Shown here: positions 1-11,600 of the stretch, in pieces | How positions within the stretch are numbered: position 1 is the stretch's first letter | Layout of the letters: each line of letters opens with the position of its first letter | Assembly: GCA_014529385.2 (NCBI GenBank) | Contig: CM043944.1 | Span: forward strand, 178,162,240-178,226,239 | Direction of reading: 5' to 3' | From: Adiantum capillus-veneris | Lineage: Eukaryota; Streptophyta; Polypodiopsida; Polypodiales; Pteridaceae | DNA length: 64,000 nucleotides | Made by a program: the position numbers and the translations under genes | Notes under the pieces: model-generated | The model's database searches: none | What the model was told of the DNA's origin: nothing | What the model saw: only the letters and a program-made list of their open reading frames with translations

Positions 1-722
1 TAATTACTCATTAGTTAGGTTACAAGTGGGTATGTAATTTGTTAGCCTCAAGGGACTTTGAATATTGAATAGTAAGACCAAGTGCTGGTTTGAAGATCTT
101 TTGCTTATCTAAACTAGACTCTAACTCAATAATAAGTTTCATAAGTTCCACGAATTGTCCTATCTAGGCTCCAAAAGAGTCTTAATTGGTTTGTGCTAGA
201 TTATAACTTCCTTGATGGGGTAGAATCCTAGAAAAATGAGGCACTATAAGTTTTACCTTAGCTCAAATGGATTTTTCACTTAAACTCGACTGCAATTTGG
301 CTATCTAGTCTTTGTCTCGATGGAGTTTAACACTAGATACATAGTAGTGATATTTAAGCTTCATGTCTCTTCACTTGATCGAGATATGAGACCATACTTT
401 CAAGGTCACCACTTGTCTTACCTAAAGACCAATGTGAGACATGGGAGCAAGAAAGCCATCCGATATTGTTTTAAGGACTATTACATAGGCAATCAATAAC
501 TTAAGTAAAGAAAAAAAACTTGGATCTTTCACAATTAATAACTTAAGTAAAGCCAAAAAGACTTGGATCTTTGACAGTTTTTTTCAAACTAAAAAAGCAC
601 AATCTCATGCTAACAAAACTATAAATCACAATTGAAAGGTTTGAACAAGAAAAAGATCAACAATCTTAATAAGAAGGATACTTTTCATTTCATTTGATGA
701 TTACAAACTAAAATAAAGTCTC
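1..722. other. Non-coding left edge with a short direct duplication
   Basis: AT-rich DNA with no convincing exon. A block of about 43 bp containing AATAACTTAAGTAAAG followed by ACTTGGATCTTT occurs twice in tandem (about 494-536 and 537-580). A degenerate copy of the 16-mer that fills the region to the right is visible near 401-417 (GGTCACCACTTGTCTT). The satellite family therefore extends, thinly, to the left edge of the window. The 3' part of the FCP1-like transcript may also lie here. Confidence 0.5.
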
Positions 723-830
723 TCAAGAAATTGATAAACAAAAAATGTAGGTGACTGCTTCATTATTTTGAGCAAAAATATCAAAATCTCTATTGATTGA
801 GCTCCATCTAGTAGTATCCTTTGTAAGATC
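723..830 (-). CDS. Candidate 3' exon of the FCP1-like gene
   Basis: On the minus strand a strong acceptor (CCTTCTTGCAG) ends at 831 and opens a 35-codon reading frame that stops at 723. Two donors upstream could feed it. One follows the FCP1-like stop codon (exon end at 924, GTACTAG), which would make this exon 3' UTR. The other is at 973/972 (AATAAG then GTGAAAG) and joins this exon in phase 0, which would give an alternative C-terminus. I cannot decide between them without transcripts. No domain is recognisable in the short peptide. Confidence 0.35.
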   Translation of the reverse strand, partial: DLTKDTTRWSSINRDFDIFAQNNEAVTYIFCLSIS

Positions 831-924
831 CTGCAAGAAGGAATAAAAAGAAAGATTTGTTAGATACCATGCACATGAGTGTTCAAGCATGTGTATCAAG
901 AATATATGACATGTCACTAGTACC

Positions 925-2109
925 TTAGGGTTGCTTTCTATCCAGCCTTAGAAGATTGTTCTCAGCTTTCACCTTATTTATATAAGCCTTTGCTGTGGTT
1001 GCCTTCAAAACTCCTTTTGTGTTACAACCCAATTGCCTAGCTAAAGTGGTCAATTGTGACGCCTTCATGCTTTCAATGGGTGTACGCTCCTTTGCCAAGA
1101 TCTCTTGTATTTGGGCTCTTCTCATTTCATTGCGGTGGCTTGTGTCACTTGCATCTTCAATGATAGTTTCATCTCTGTCACCTTTTGCAGGTGGTATTCT
1201 TCTTGTAAAGAACACCTTAGCTGACCAAACATCATTTTTCTGCTTCCAATACTCCATGATTTGTTTGTATTCACTATCATTTGTCACTATAGGTTGTCCA
1301 TAACGATTAGAAGCAATTAAATCACGCACATCCCTTCTCTCATCAAGCTGAATCAAGTATGGCAGTAGCTCCTCCAAGAGCATATTGTCAACCATCTTCT
1401 CAGCATCAAATTGTGGTGGAAAAATGCAATTGTTTGCTGGTGAAATACATCCCTTGTAAGGAGAGTCATCAATAAGCACTGTTCTTTGTGGATCACATTC
1501 AAACCCCATGGCAATTTTGGCTAGAGGCTTGAACATTGCCTCAACGTTTGGATTGTCGGGTCTAAACAATTTTTGAGTTTGAGCGGTGTAGCAAACATCT
1601 TGCGACCAAATTGCAAAGAAAGGCAATGTATCCTCAGCTAAGTTGTTTAGTGCTGCAAGGATTTGATACACATTATTCCTAGTAGCTGTCGACCAAATTG
1701 CAACATTAAACCTTTGTAAAATAGTCTTCAAGAATTGGATGCAACCTGGCCTGAGTATAATATATCTTTTTGAATCCATTTGCACTGAGTTGTGGTGTGA
1801 GGATGGTTGAGGGGAACGTTTCAACAATAGACCATTTAAATCCAATATAATTGTAAGCATGGATTTCTCAACATCTACGCTACATGACGTAGTACCAATT
1901 GGCAATAGCTCGTGAGTGGACTTTTCAGTCTCTTTTGATGTATGTTGCATTTTTGAAGCATCGATTTCTTGGTTCTCATTATTGGAAGCTTGCTCAAGTT
2001 GCACAACACTAGACTCTAGTATAGAAATATCATCCATCTTGGGCACTTTAGAAACCATAGAATCTATGGATTCTATAGTTGTTGACTGAACCATAGGAGC
2101 GTTATCCAT
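925..2109 (-). CDS. FCP1/NIF-type phosphatase-like protein with altered catalytic motif
   Basis: The frame encodes 394 residues from the ATG at 2109. A splice acceptor (TTTTCTTAG) lies 15-20 bases upstream, so a 5' leader exon probably exists. The first 80 residues are polar and low in complexity. Residues 83-260 match the layout of the HAD-superfamily FCP1-homology domain that dephosphorylates phosphoserine in proteins such as the RNA polymerase II tail: DLNG at 90-93, a buried strand with IWSTAT at 138-143, and LIDDSP at 212-217. In active enzymes the first motif is DxDxT. Here the nucleophile Asp90 is kept, but the second Asp is Asn92 and the Thr is Leu94. Activity is therefore doubtful and a binding role is possible. 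Its neighbours are the ParB/SET gene on the same strand and the shared satellite. The reading frame is intact, which argues for recent constraint or recent insertion. Confidence 0.7.
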   Translation of the reverse strand: MDNAPMVQSTTIESIDSMVSKVPKMDDISILESSVVQLEQASNNENQEIDASKMQHTSKETEKSTHELLPIGTTSCSVDVEKSMLTIILDLNGLLLKRSPQPSSHHNSVQMDSKRYIILRPGCIQFLKTILQRFNVAIWSTATRNNVYQILAALNNLAEDTLPFFAIWSQDVCYTAQTQKLFRPDNPNVEAMFKPLAKIAMGFECDPQRTVLIDDSPYKGCISPANNCIFPPQFDAEKMVDNMLLEELLPYLIQLDERRDVRDLIASNRYGQPIVTNDSEYKQIMEYWKQKNDVWSAKVFFTRRIPPAKGDRDETIIEDASDTSHRNEMRRAQIQEILAKERTPIESMKASQLTTLARQLGCNTKGVLKATTAKAYINKVKAENNLLRLDRKQP

Positions 2110-2139
2110 CCCAGTTTGTGAATCTAAGAAAACACACAC

Positions 2140-2765
2140 ACAAATGGTATCTCAAAACCACTAGAATTTTATTCACCATATTTATATGTAGAACTCCTAG
2201 TAAGAAATTTATTTAAGGTAAAGTCGTTGTTAGAATCCTTGCAACCATTTTCAGCATTCGTACACCAAACACCACTTGTCTAAAATACAATCTACTAACT
2301 CAACATTTTCCATCCTACACTTTATTAAAGATGAGTACTTAAAGTGAAAACTAAAAGCCACCCTTGTTGAGGAAACATGGATACAAGGTCCACCAAATGT
2401 CCAACCTAGACTACAAGAAAATAATTAGAGATTTGGCTTAGATTTGGATTCAAAGGCCACCACTTATTCAAGTAAGATAACTCCACTTGTTTAAGACAGT
2501 AATGTTTGAAGCCCCACCACTTGTCCAACCTAGACATTGATTAAATTTTGGTAAGATTTATCACAAATCTAGAGTAGAATCAAGATTCTATGGCCAAGGT
2601 AGTCAAATATGTTAGACAACACACAAAGCATAAGAGCACTCTAGATTCTCGTTGAGCATAAACTAAACAATAATCAAATGTTATATTCACTTGAGATTTC
2701 ATCCATGAAAAATGAAAATGATGCATGTACTTGAGATTTCCATCCATGTACAATACTTTACAATG
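2140..2765. other. Intergenic or leader region with degenerate satellite monomers
   Basis: No coding exon is visible. Variants of the 16-mer appear near 2383 (GGTCCACCAAATGTCCAACC), 2455 (GGCCACCACTTATTC) and 2513 (CCCACCACTTGTCCAACCTAG), all in the same orientation as the main array. The stretch lies between the stop of the SET exon and the acceptor of the FCP1-like gene. It probably holds the promoter and 5' leader exon of the latter, which I cannot locate. Confidence 0.45.
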
Positions 2766-3322
2766 TCAAGTAAAGTTATAGTCAGCAAACAACTCTTCTC
2801 CTGCTTCAACTTGACAAATAGTCTCAATGCATACATGGCCATATTCTTCTGACTTGATGTGTGAAGAGGTGCATTTATGCCAAGGTGGCAAATTTGGATC
2901 AAATGTATAGCGTACGTTGGGACAGACATTTGTACTGTGAGAACTATTTATATAGCCCGACACGTTTCCTTCTTCTACACAACCAATAATGTATGATTGA
3001 TCTTCCTCTTCTTCTATGTTTGGATCCTCTAGAAGAGAATATTTATAAGCTCTTGGAAATATTTTGCATATCTTTTTCCAGTCTTGAAATCTATACTTAT
3101 GCCCTCCATAGTTTAGAATAGTCAAACCACTTTCCAGGGTAGTATGCACAAATAGCCCATAACCAGCTCCTTCAATACATGAAAGTCGCACTTCAAAATC
3201 CACACCGTTAATATGGAAAATTACATCTTTGGGAATAGGAAAAGTTGGTGTCCCAAAAGGATCTTCATGCCAATCATAGTGTGAAATACATCTAGATTTT
3301 ATATCACTTAACTCCTTTGTGT
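2766..3322 (-). CDS. Exon 3: SET domain
   Basis: The acceptor TTTTTGCAG ends at 3323, and the two first bases complete the split codon left by exon 2. About 38 residues lead into the SET core: GAGYGLF (the GxG motif), then YINSSHSTNVCPN in place of the usual NHxxxPN motif, and GEELFADY close to the C-terminus, where the catalytic Tyr lies. The protein stops directly after DYNFT, with no Cys-rich post-SET segment. The His and Pro-Asn of the second motif are kept but spaced differently, so cofactor binding may be altered. The orthodox first and last motifs make the SET call firm even if activity is uncertain. Confidence 0.8.
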
Positions 3323-6300
3323 CTGCAAAAAGAAGAAAATATTATGCATAAAATAATGACAATATCAAAGAAAGATATCATTATTTTATAGTCCAATAGG
3401 TCCATTGTATGGAAGACTTAGAGTGCCTCTTACATGGTGCCTCCAAGGTTTCCAAAAAATAAAATCATTGGAAAAAAAAGGCCACTGTGTCTCCAATCTA
3501 TTGCCCATTTGAAGCATAGAGAGAACCAAGGTCCACCACTTGTCCAAGCTAGACATGGAGCATTGACACAAGATCCAACACTTATCCAAGAACCCTATAG
3601 TATATGTGGTAACATGGGATGCATTGATGCAACAAAAGTAGTCTAGCCTCCTCATCCATCTCTTTTTTCTTGTAGCCTAGAGGGATTAGTTTCAAGGTCT
3701 ATCACTAGTCAAAAACTACACATAGAACATTGATACAAGGTTCCACCACATGTGAAACCTATCATCTCTAGTAGCATGGATGGTTTGATATCAAGGTTCA
3801 TCGCGTGTCCTACCTATACTCTATTGTAGCATATAGATTCTGGTTTGGTGGTACTACACTTGTCCAAACTTGGCTTGTTGTTGATATCTGGAGGTAATCA
3901 AGGGTCCTCCACTTGTCCAAGTTAGGCATATAAAACAATTGCAAGGTCCACCATGTGTACAACATATGATTGATTATAGCATGCATGGTCTTATTTCATG
4001 GGCAACCATCTTCTCTCCAACATGTGTCCAACCTCGGCTCCATTGAAGCATGGAGAGAAGCAAGGTCCACCACTTATCAAAGCTATTATTTTCTCCCAGT
4101 GCTTTCAAAACCCATAATACGTTGTACATGGGGGGGGGGATTCTTGTTTCAAGGTCCACCCCTTGGCTAAGATTGGATCCATTGAAACATAAAGAGAAGC
4201 AAGCTCTACCATTTGTCCAAGCTAGGAGCCATTGAAACATGAAAACCCCATAATATGTTGTATACGAGGGGTGTTTTTCAAGGTCTACCACTTGTCTAAG
4301 CTATGGTCCATTGGAACATGGAGAGAAGCAAAGCTCCACCACTTTTCTAAGCTAGGATCCATTGAAACATGGAGAGAAGCAAGCTCCATTGTTTGTCTAA
4401 GCTAGGCTCCATTGGAACAAGGAGAAAACAAGCTCCACCACTTGCCTATTATTGCATAGAGATTCTGGTTTGAAGGTCCACCACTTGTCCAACCTTGCCT
4501 TCATGTATGGAGATAATCAAGAGTGCAATGCTTCTCTAAGCTAGGGACATAAAAGAGTTTCAAGGTCCACTACATATACGATCTATGATGGGTTGTAGCA
4601 TGGGAGGTTTCATTTTAAGGTTGACCACTTCTCCAGCTCCGCTTGTCCAACCTCAGATCCATTGAAGAATGGAGAATAAAGGTGTACCAACTCTCCAAAA
4701 TAGGCAGGACAATCTCTATAAAACCCATGAATTGTTAATATATGCTATGCTGTGGAGTTTTGTTTGAAGTTCCACTCCTTATCCAAGCTACAATCCATTG
4801 AAGCATGGAACTAAGTAAGATATATCTCTAGTCCAAGATAGGATCCATTGAAACATAGAGAGAATCAAGGTCCACCACTTGTCCAAGCTATGCATGGGTA
4901 ATTGATATAAGGACCACTACGTTTTCACCTATACTATGCTCTATCATGGATGGTTTCATATCCTACCAATTTTCCAACCTATTTAGTAGGTTGTATTATG
5001 GGGGTTTGGTTTCAAGGTACTTCACTTGTCTGAGGTGGGTTCCATTGAACCATGGAGAGAAACTATGTCTACCACTTGTCCGAAATATGCTCCTTTAAAA
5101 CATAAAAACAAGGTCCACCACTTGTCCAAGCTAAAGTTTCTCTCCATTGAAGCATGGAGAGAAACAAGGTCTACCACCTGTCCAAAATATGCTCCATTGA
5201 AACATAAAAGCAAGGTCCACCACTTGTCCAAGCTAATATAACAAATGGGTGTTGGTTACAAGGTGTACCACACTTGTCTAAACTAGTCTTCATGCAAGGT
5301 CTACCACATGTCCAAGCTATATGAGCTTGTTTTGAAGGTCTACCACACCTCTTGAAATTAGGATCCATGTAAGGTCCACCTTTTGTCAAGCTATGCATTT
5401 AATGAGTACTAAAACTAAGTAAATTGCAGTACTTAAATACCTTTCCAAGCTCATTAAGATTTTGGTCTCTAAGGCCGGCCACCACCACATGTCTAATCTA
5501 TGCTCTAATTGATTACTTATGCTATTTCTCTCAAAGTCCAAACATAAGCTCCCTTCTAGCAAGGTTAGTTTAAATTTAGGCTCCAGCACCTGTCTAAGCT
5601 AGGTTCAATTTATGAAGCATCACCATTTAACCATGCTACGATCTAATGTATCATATCAAGGGGGTATTGATAAAAGGTCCAAAACTTATTGAGTTCAAGC
5701 TCTTAAGTAATTAAGTCTTTGTGAGTATTAAATGTTTTAGTTTTAGTCTACAGATCCACCATTCAAAAACTCAAGTAATTTACTATTTACATTCAAACCT
5801 TGAATGCTTGAGATAAAAAATACAAACTCAATCAATACTATATAAAGCAAAATCTAACATTAAGAGTATCAAATCAGTAACAAGAAACACTAACATGCAC
5901 AAGAAACTCAAAACATACGTGTCTCCATTTCCAAAAAGTCCTCCATTGACAGAGGATGGTGTTGTTGTTGTTCTTCTTCTCTTTGTGGAGAGCACTCCTC
6001 TGTAACAGGCACAATGTCGCCTGATTGCGAAGTGGATTGTTGAAGTCCAGCCCATTTTTCTATATCTTCATGAGACTTAACAAAGTCTAGCAGCATGGTC
6101 TCCATGCTTTTTGCCTCCTCCACACTATCAATTAAGCAGATAACTTCTTTTTTCTGTTGTATTCCTTCTTGTGCAACCAAGGAGCCATCACCAAAAACAT
6201 CAACAAGCTTGCGGTCTTCAAAACAATATGTACGAATGTAGTGCTTGACCAAAGCTCTTTTTTGGCCTCCAAATATTGCAAATCTGACATATCGTTATCT

Positions 6301-8570
6301 GCTACTTGAAGAAGAGAACAATCAATTGGCATGGGATGTTCCTCTGATCTTCTTCTCAGGTCTTCAAATGCATTGCCTTGTCCCAAGAAGGCAATAACTG
6401 TTAGGAATTGAATTGCTCCTTTGCAAGGAGCTGATGGAAAGTGATGCAATGCACCACAACAATGGTAGCTCAGATTATCTCCCATGGCGTGAAAGGCACA
6501 TTGCAATTTTGTGAAGTTAGTGAAATCCACAAATGCAAGAAAGACAAATCCAGGATCTGTTGACCCTCCAGCAATAGCCAAGATCCCATCCAAAGCATTG
6601 TTAAATGTCTCCTCACTCCACTTCAAATTGCCTCCAACGTTTTTTGTCATATCTAAAACACATAAGCCAATAGGCACTTTATTATTGAAGTGGCGCATCA
6701 AGTAGAGATTGCCTTCCATTTGTAGGCTCACCACATAGATTGACCATGGCAAATCTCTAGGCTCAGTTTTCTCCTTTTGAAGGTGAATTGCCCATTGCAT
6801 GTATTTTATTGCTCCATCTGGAAAAGCCATTTTCTTTGTTCCACGCGTCAAACTAGATCTGATCCATTCCTCGCATAGCATTAAAATTGTTTTATAAACA
6901 ACATCATTGATGTTATACATTTTGACCACCTCCTCCCAGTCTTTACATGGTGAAGACTCATTCAAATTGTTGAAGCCTTCAAGAAGTGCATCTTGAATCA
7001 ATTTGTCTTGCTTCAACTGCTTGATTCGATCATACATGTCAGTTGCATCACCATCCTTTGCACTCTTTGACAGTAAAATCTTCTCATCTCTAATCTCTTC
7101 TTGAATAGTCTTTACCTCTGATTCCTCAAGGCCACAAAGGTATCTAAATACAGTTGTTGGGGGTTTCTTATTCTCCTCTTCTAGATTTTCAATGATTTCT
7201 ATCCAGCAATCATAAACTAAATCAGAGTACGTGACCATGTGTGCCTGTTTAGCAATCCAACTTGCTGCTGCACTCATTCTTGCCAATCGAAGAAAAGCCT
7301 AAAAAGAAATAGAGAAATAATTAAACTATTGAGCAAGATTTGTTAATTAAACACTATCAAAAAGACAAAGAAAATAACTTACATCCCATCCGGCACGAGA
7401 TGCATGTCCCTCTGCAATTCCACTTGCTGCCTTTGGTGGTCGTCCTGAGAAGATCCATTGACTCCGTAAATGTCTCAATATTTGGCTGTAAGGTTGCTTG
7501 ACATACAATGCCTGAGCCTCCTCATTTGCAATGGCAGATATAGCAGTTGCAACAAATGGAGGAGCATTCACAACAATGCGAGCCTTTCTAAATTTATACA
7601 CGCTAATCAGTCTTTCAAAGATCTCTTTGTTGTTTTGTTCATTGTGAAGCAAAACTTTTGCAGCATAGATTGAATGCTGCCCATCAAGAATCCAATAATG
7701 ATAATCTTTAATTTTTTGCTCCTCTACCTCTTCTACTGCCAAAGGAGTCCCCTTCTTTGATTTTGCATTTCGAACAGGCATCAAATATGCACATGCTGCA
7801 GGCTTGGTCGTACTCCGTGAAAATCCAAATAACACACTTTCAGCGTGTTTTTTATCCATAATACGTGCATTATAGTGATCAGGAGCAAGCCAACAATTTT
7901 GAATAGGGATATCAAATTCCCTATATTGGAAAGGAAAATAATTTATGTACTTATTCATTCCACCTGTATCTTTTTCTTGTCCTTTCATGGCCTCAGCTTC
8001 TAAAACATCTGGATCCACAATTCTCATCTTTGACATTGAACCCTCTGTTGATGAGGATGCCAAAGATGCCTTGTCTACATCCAAAATGGAACTAGTTCGC
8101 TTAGCTTCTACTTTCTGCACTTTTGCTTGCTTCTTTGTGGATGGTGGTCGTGAAGCTTTCACCTTTTTTCGTTGTAGTGTGGCAATGATGGAGCTTTGAA
8201 GTTGATCTGCTGTGATATTTGGATTTGATTCTGCAAACTTCCATCCTCGAGAAAACATTGTCTCTTCTTTGTTTCTAGACATGCGCTCCAATGCATATGC
8301 TCCTGGAGATAGTTGAAATTCTAGATTCATTGGAACTAGAATGTCAATGCATTCCACCTCTGGATGACTATCAACTACAGAGACAGATGCTTCCACAACT
8401 TGTCCAACATCTTCAAACAAGCTGTCATTCTCCTTTTTGGCAATAAATAGATGCACCTTATGAAATTGTGCACCCTCTATACCATGTATGTCCAAATACC
8501 ATTTCCTAAGATCATTGCAAGTATAGTCAACTGAGACAGCAACCCTTGCAACCTGTTTTTTTGGAGCCAT
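2766..8570 (-). CDS. Three-exon gene: ParB-like (DGQH) domain, unknown middle, SET domain
   Basis: Three exons join on the minus strand: 8570-7383, 7298-5919 and 3322-2766. All borders are GT/AG and the phases agree (phase 0, then phase 1), giving about 1,041 codons. The order is an unknown N-terminal domain, a basic Ser/Lys linker, a ParB-like fold around residues 222-310, a 460-codon region of unknown fold, and a SET domain from about residue 896 to the end. SET domains usually methylate lysines of histones or other proteins, and ParB-like folds bind or cut DNA or nucleotides. A protein with both could act on chromatin, but that is inference. One reading-frame slip is needed near 6255, in a run of six A. 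The ATG is preceded by an acceptor (TTTGTTTCAG, ending 8576), so a leader exon is likely. Fusion of the pieces rests on splice logic, not on transcripts. Confidence 0.6.
3323..5918 (-). repeat. 2.6-kb intron filled with satellite monomers
   Basis: This intron of the ParB/SET gene contains many divergent copies of the roughly 55-bp monomer carrying GGTCCACCACTTGTCCAAGCTA-type cores (for example near 3529, 4058, 4868, 5112 and 5215). All run in the same orientation as the main array. Monomers here are much less uniform than in the array core. Several short open frames in the intron are repeats read through and are not genes. Confidence 0.75.
5919..7298 (-). CDS. Exon 2: uncharacterised middle region, with one frame slip
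   Basis: The acceptor (TTTTTAG, 7299) follows an 82-bp intron. The exon begins helix-rich with many Lys/Glu (residues about 415-510 of the whole protein). It then turns into a hydrophobic alpha/beta region (about 560-700) with FVFLAFVDFTNF and a His/Cys-bearing stretch near YHCCGALHHF. That region could be a Rossmann-like or nuclease fold, but no catalytic signature is recognised. Near 6255 the frame ending at 6132 must shift by one base to the frame ending at 5908. The run of six A there suggests a one-base deletion or a sequencing slip. The second frame then continues for about 110 codons to a donor (GTATGT, 5918) in the phase required by exon 3. Confidence 0.55.
7383..8570 (-). CDS. Exon 1: N-terminal and ParB-like domain
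   Basis: This exon supplies 396 codons and ends exactly in phase 0 at a donor (GAT then GTAAGT, 7382). Residues 1-130 form a mixed alpha/beta stretch that I do not recognise. Residues 131-205 are Lys/Ser-rich with probable nuclear-localisation character. From about 222, IPIQ, then YNAR (233-236), then a helix, and HYWILDGQHSIYAAK at 291-305 follow the order of the ParB/sulfiredoxin fold, where the last element is usually GERR or GxHR before a helix. DGQH also recalls DGQHR-type proteins of bacterial DNA-modification systems. The match is by motif order only and needs profile comparison. Confidence 0.6.
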
Positions 8571-8639
8571 CTTTCCTGAAACAAAAAAAACCAAATGTTA
8601 TTTTAACATATACTTTTTTGTAATGGATTAAGTTTGTGT

Positions 8640-11600
8640 GAATACAAGTTCCACCACTTGTTCAAGCTAGATCTAAGCAAGTATACATAGTGATCATTTA
8701 AGCTAGTAAACTAAGGGAAGGGAGAAGTAAGGTCCACCACTTGTCCAAGCTTAGCTCTAGACAACATGGAGAGATTCGAGGTCTACTAATTGTCTAATAT
8801 AGGCTAACTATATTGAAACATAGAGAGAAGCAAAGGTCCACCACTTGTCCAATCTAGGGTCCATTGAAACATGGAGAGAAGGATGCTCCACCATTTGTCC
8901 AAAATAGGCTCCATTGAAACATGAAGAGAAGCAAGATGCACCATGTCTTTGAGATGCTAGGCTCCATTGAAATACCTTAAACCCATGATATTTTGTATAT
9001 GTGGGGTTTAAATTCAAGGTCCACCACTTGTCCAACCTATTATCCCTAGTAGCATGAGTGGTTTGGTCTCAAGATTCACCACTTTTCCACTCTATGTCAT
9101 TATATTAAGAAGATCTGGGTGTTAAGGTCCACCACTTGTCCAACCTATAAGGCTATATCTTAAATGGTATTATTTACCACCACTTGGAATGCACATGATG
9201 GGTTTTACATAGGGGTACGGTTCCAAGGTCCACCACTTGTCCAAGCTAACTCTATTGAAACATAGAGAGAATCAAAGGTCCACCACTTGTCCAAGCTAGG
9301 CTCCATTGAAACATGGAGAGAAGGATGCTCCACCATTTGTCCAAGCCAGGTTTGATTGAAACATGAAGAGAAGCAAGCTGCACCATGTCTCCAAAATGCT
9401 AGGCTCCATTGAAATATCTTAAACCCATGATATTTCGTACATGGGGGGTTTACATTCAAGGTCCACCACTTGTCCAACCTATTATCACTAGTAGCATGAG
9501 TGGTTTGATGTCAAGATTCACCACTTTTCCACTCTATGTCATTATATTAAGAAGATCTGGGTGTTAAGGTCCACCACTTGTCCAACCTATAAGGCTATAT
9601 CTTAAAGGGTATTCTTTCTCACCACTTGGAATGACCATGATAGGTTTTACATGGGGGTTTGGTTCCAAGTTCCACCACTTGTCCAAGCTAACTCTATTGA
9701 AACATAGAGAGAAGCAAAGGTCCACCACTTGTCTAAGCTAGGGTCCATTGAAACATGGAGAGAAGGATGCTCCACCATTTGTCCAAGATAGGCTCCATTG
9801 AAACATGAAGAGAAGCAAGCTGCACCATGTCTCCAAGATGCTAAGATCCATTGAAATACCTTAAACCCATGATATTTTGTACATGGGGAGTTTACATTCA
9901 AGGTCCACCACTTGTCCAACCTATTATCTCTAGTAGCATGAGTGGTTTGGTCTGAAGATTCACCACTTTTCCACTCTATGTCATTACGTTAAGAAGATCT
10001 GGGTGTTAAGGTCGACCACTTGTCCAACCTATAAGGGTATATCTTAAAGGGTATTCTTTCTCACCACTTGAAATGTCCATGATATGTTTTACATGGGGGT
10101 TTGGCTCCAAGGTCCACCACTTGTCCAAGCTAACTCTATTGAAACATAGAGAGAAACAAAGGTCCACCACTTGTCCAAGCTAGGCTCCATTGAAACATGG
10201 AGAGAAGGATCCTCTACCATTTGTCGAAGCTAACTCTATTGAAACATGGGGGGGTTTACATTCAAGGTCCACCACTTGTCCAACCTATTAACGCTAGTAG
10301 CATGAGTGGTTTGGTCTCAAGATTCACCACTTTTTCACTATGTCATTATATTAAGAATATTTGGGTGTTAAGGTCCACCACTTGTCCAACCTATAAGGCT
10401 ATATCTTAAGGGTTATTCTTTCTCACCACTTGGAGTGACCAGCATAGGTTTTACATGGGGGTTTTGTTTCAAGGTCCACCACTTGTCCAAGCTAACTCTA
10501 TTGAAACATAGAGAGAATCAAAGGTCCACCACTTGTCCAAGCTAGGGTCCATTGAAACATGGAGAGAAGGATGCTCCACCATTTGTCCAAGATACGCTCC
10601 ATTGAAACATGAAGAGAAGCAAGCTACACCATGTCTCCAAGATGCTAGGCTCCATTGAAATACCTCAAACCCATGATATTTTGTACATGGGGGGTTTACA
10701 TTCAAGGTCCACCACTTGTCCAACCTATTATCTCTAGTAGCATGAGTGGTTTGGTCTCAAGATTCACCATTTTCCACTCTATGTCATTCTATTAAGAATA
10801 TATGGGTGCTAAGGTCCACCACTTGTCCAACCTATAAGGCCATATCTTAAACTTTATTCTTTCTCACCACTTGGAGTTACCAAGATAGGTTTTACATGGG
10901 AGTTTGGTTCCAAGGCCCACCAGTTGTCCAAGCTAGCTCTATTGAAACATAGAGAGAAGCAAAGGTCCACCACTTGTCCAAGCTAGGCTCCATTGAAACA
11001 TGGAGAGAAGGATGCTCCACCATTTGTCCAAGATAGGCTCCATTGAAACATGAAGGGAAGCAATCTGCACCATGTCTCCAAGATTCTAGGATCCATTGAA
11101 ATACCTTAAACCCACGATATTGTTTACATGTGGGGTTTAACGTCAAGGTCAGTCACTTTTCCAAGCTATTATCCCTAGTAGCATGAGTGGTTGGGTCTCA
11201 AGATTTACCACTTTTCCACTCTATGTCGTTATATTATGAAGATCTAGGTTCTAAGGTCGACCACTTGTCCAACCTATAAGGCTAGATCTTAAAGGGTATT
11301 ATTTCTCACCACTTGGAATGACCATGATATGTTTTACATGGGGGTTTGGTTTCAAGGTCCACCACTTGTCCAAGCTAACTCTATGGAAACATAGAGAGAA
11401 GCAAAGGTCCACCACTTGTCCAAGCTAGGCTCCACTGAGACATTTAGAGAAGGATGATCCCCCATTGGTGGAAGATAGGCTTCATTGAAACATGAAAAGA
11501 AGCAAGTTGCACCATGTCTCCAAGATTCTAGGATCCATTGAAATACCTTAAACCCACGATATTGTTTACATGTGGGGTTTAACGTCAAGGTCAGTCACTT

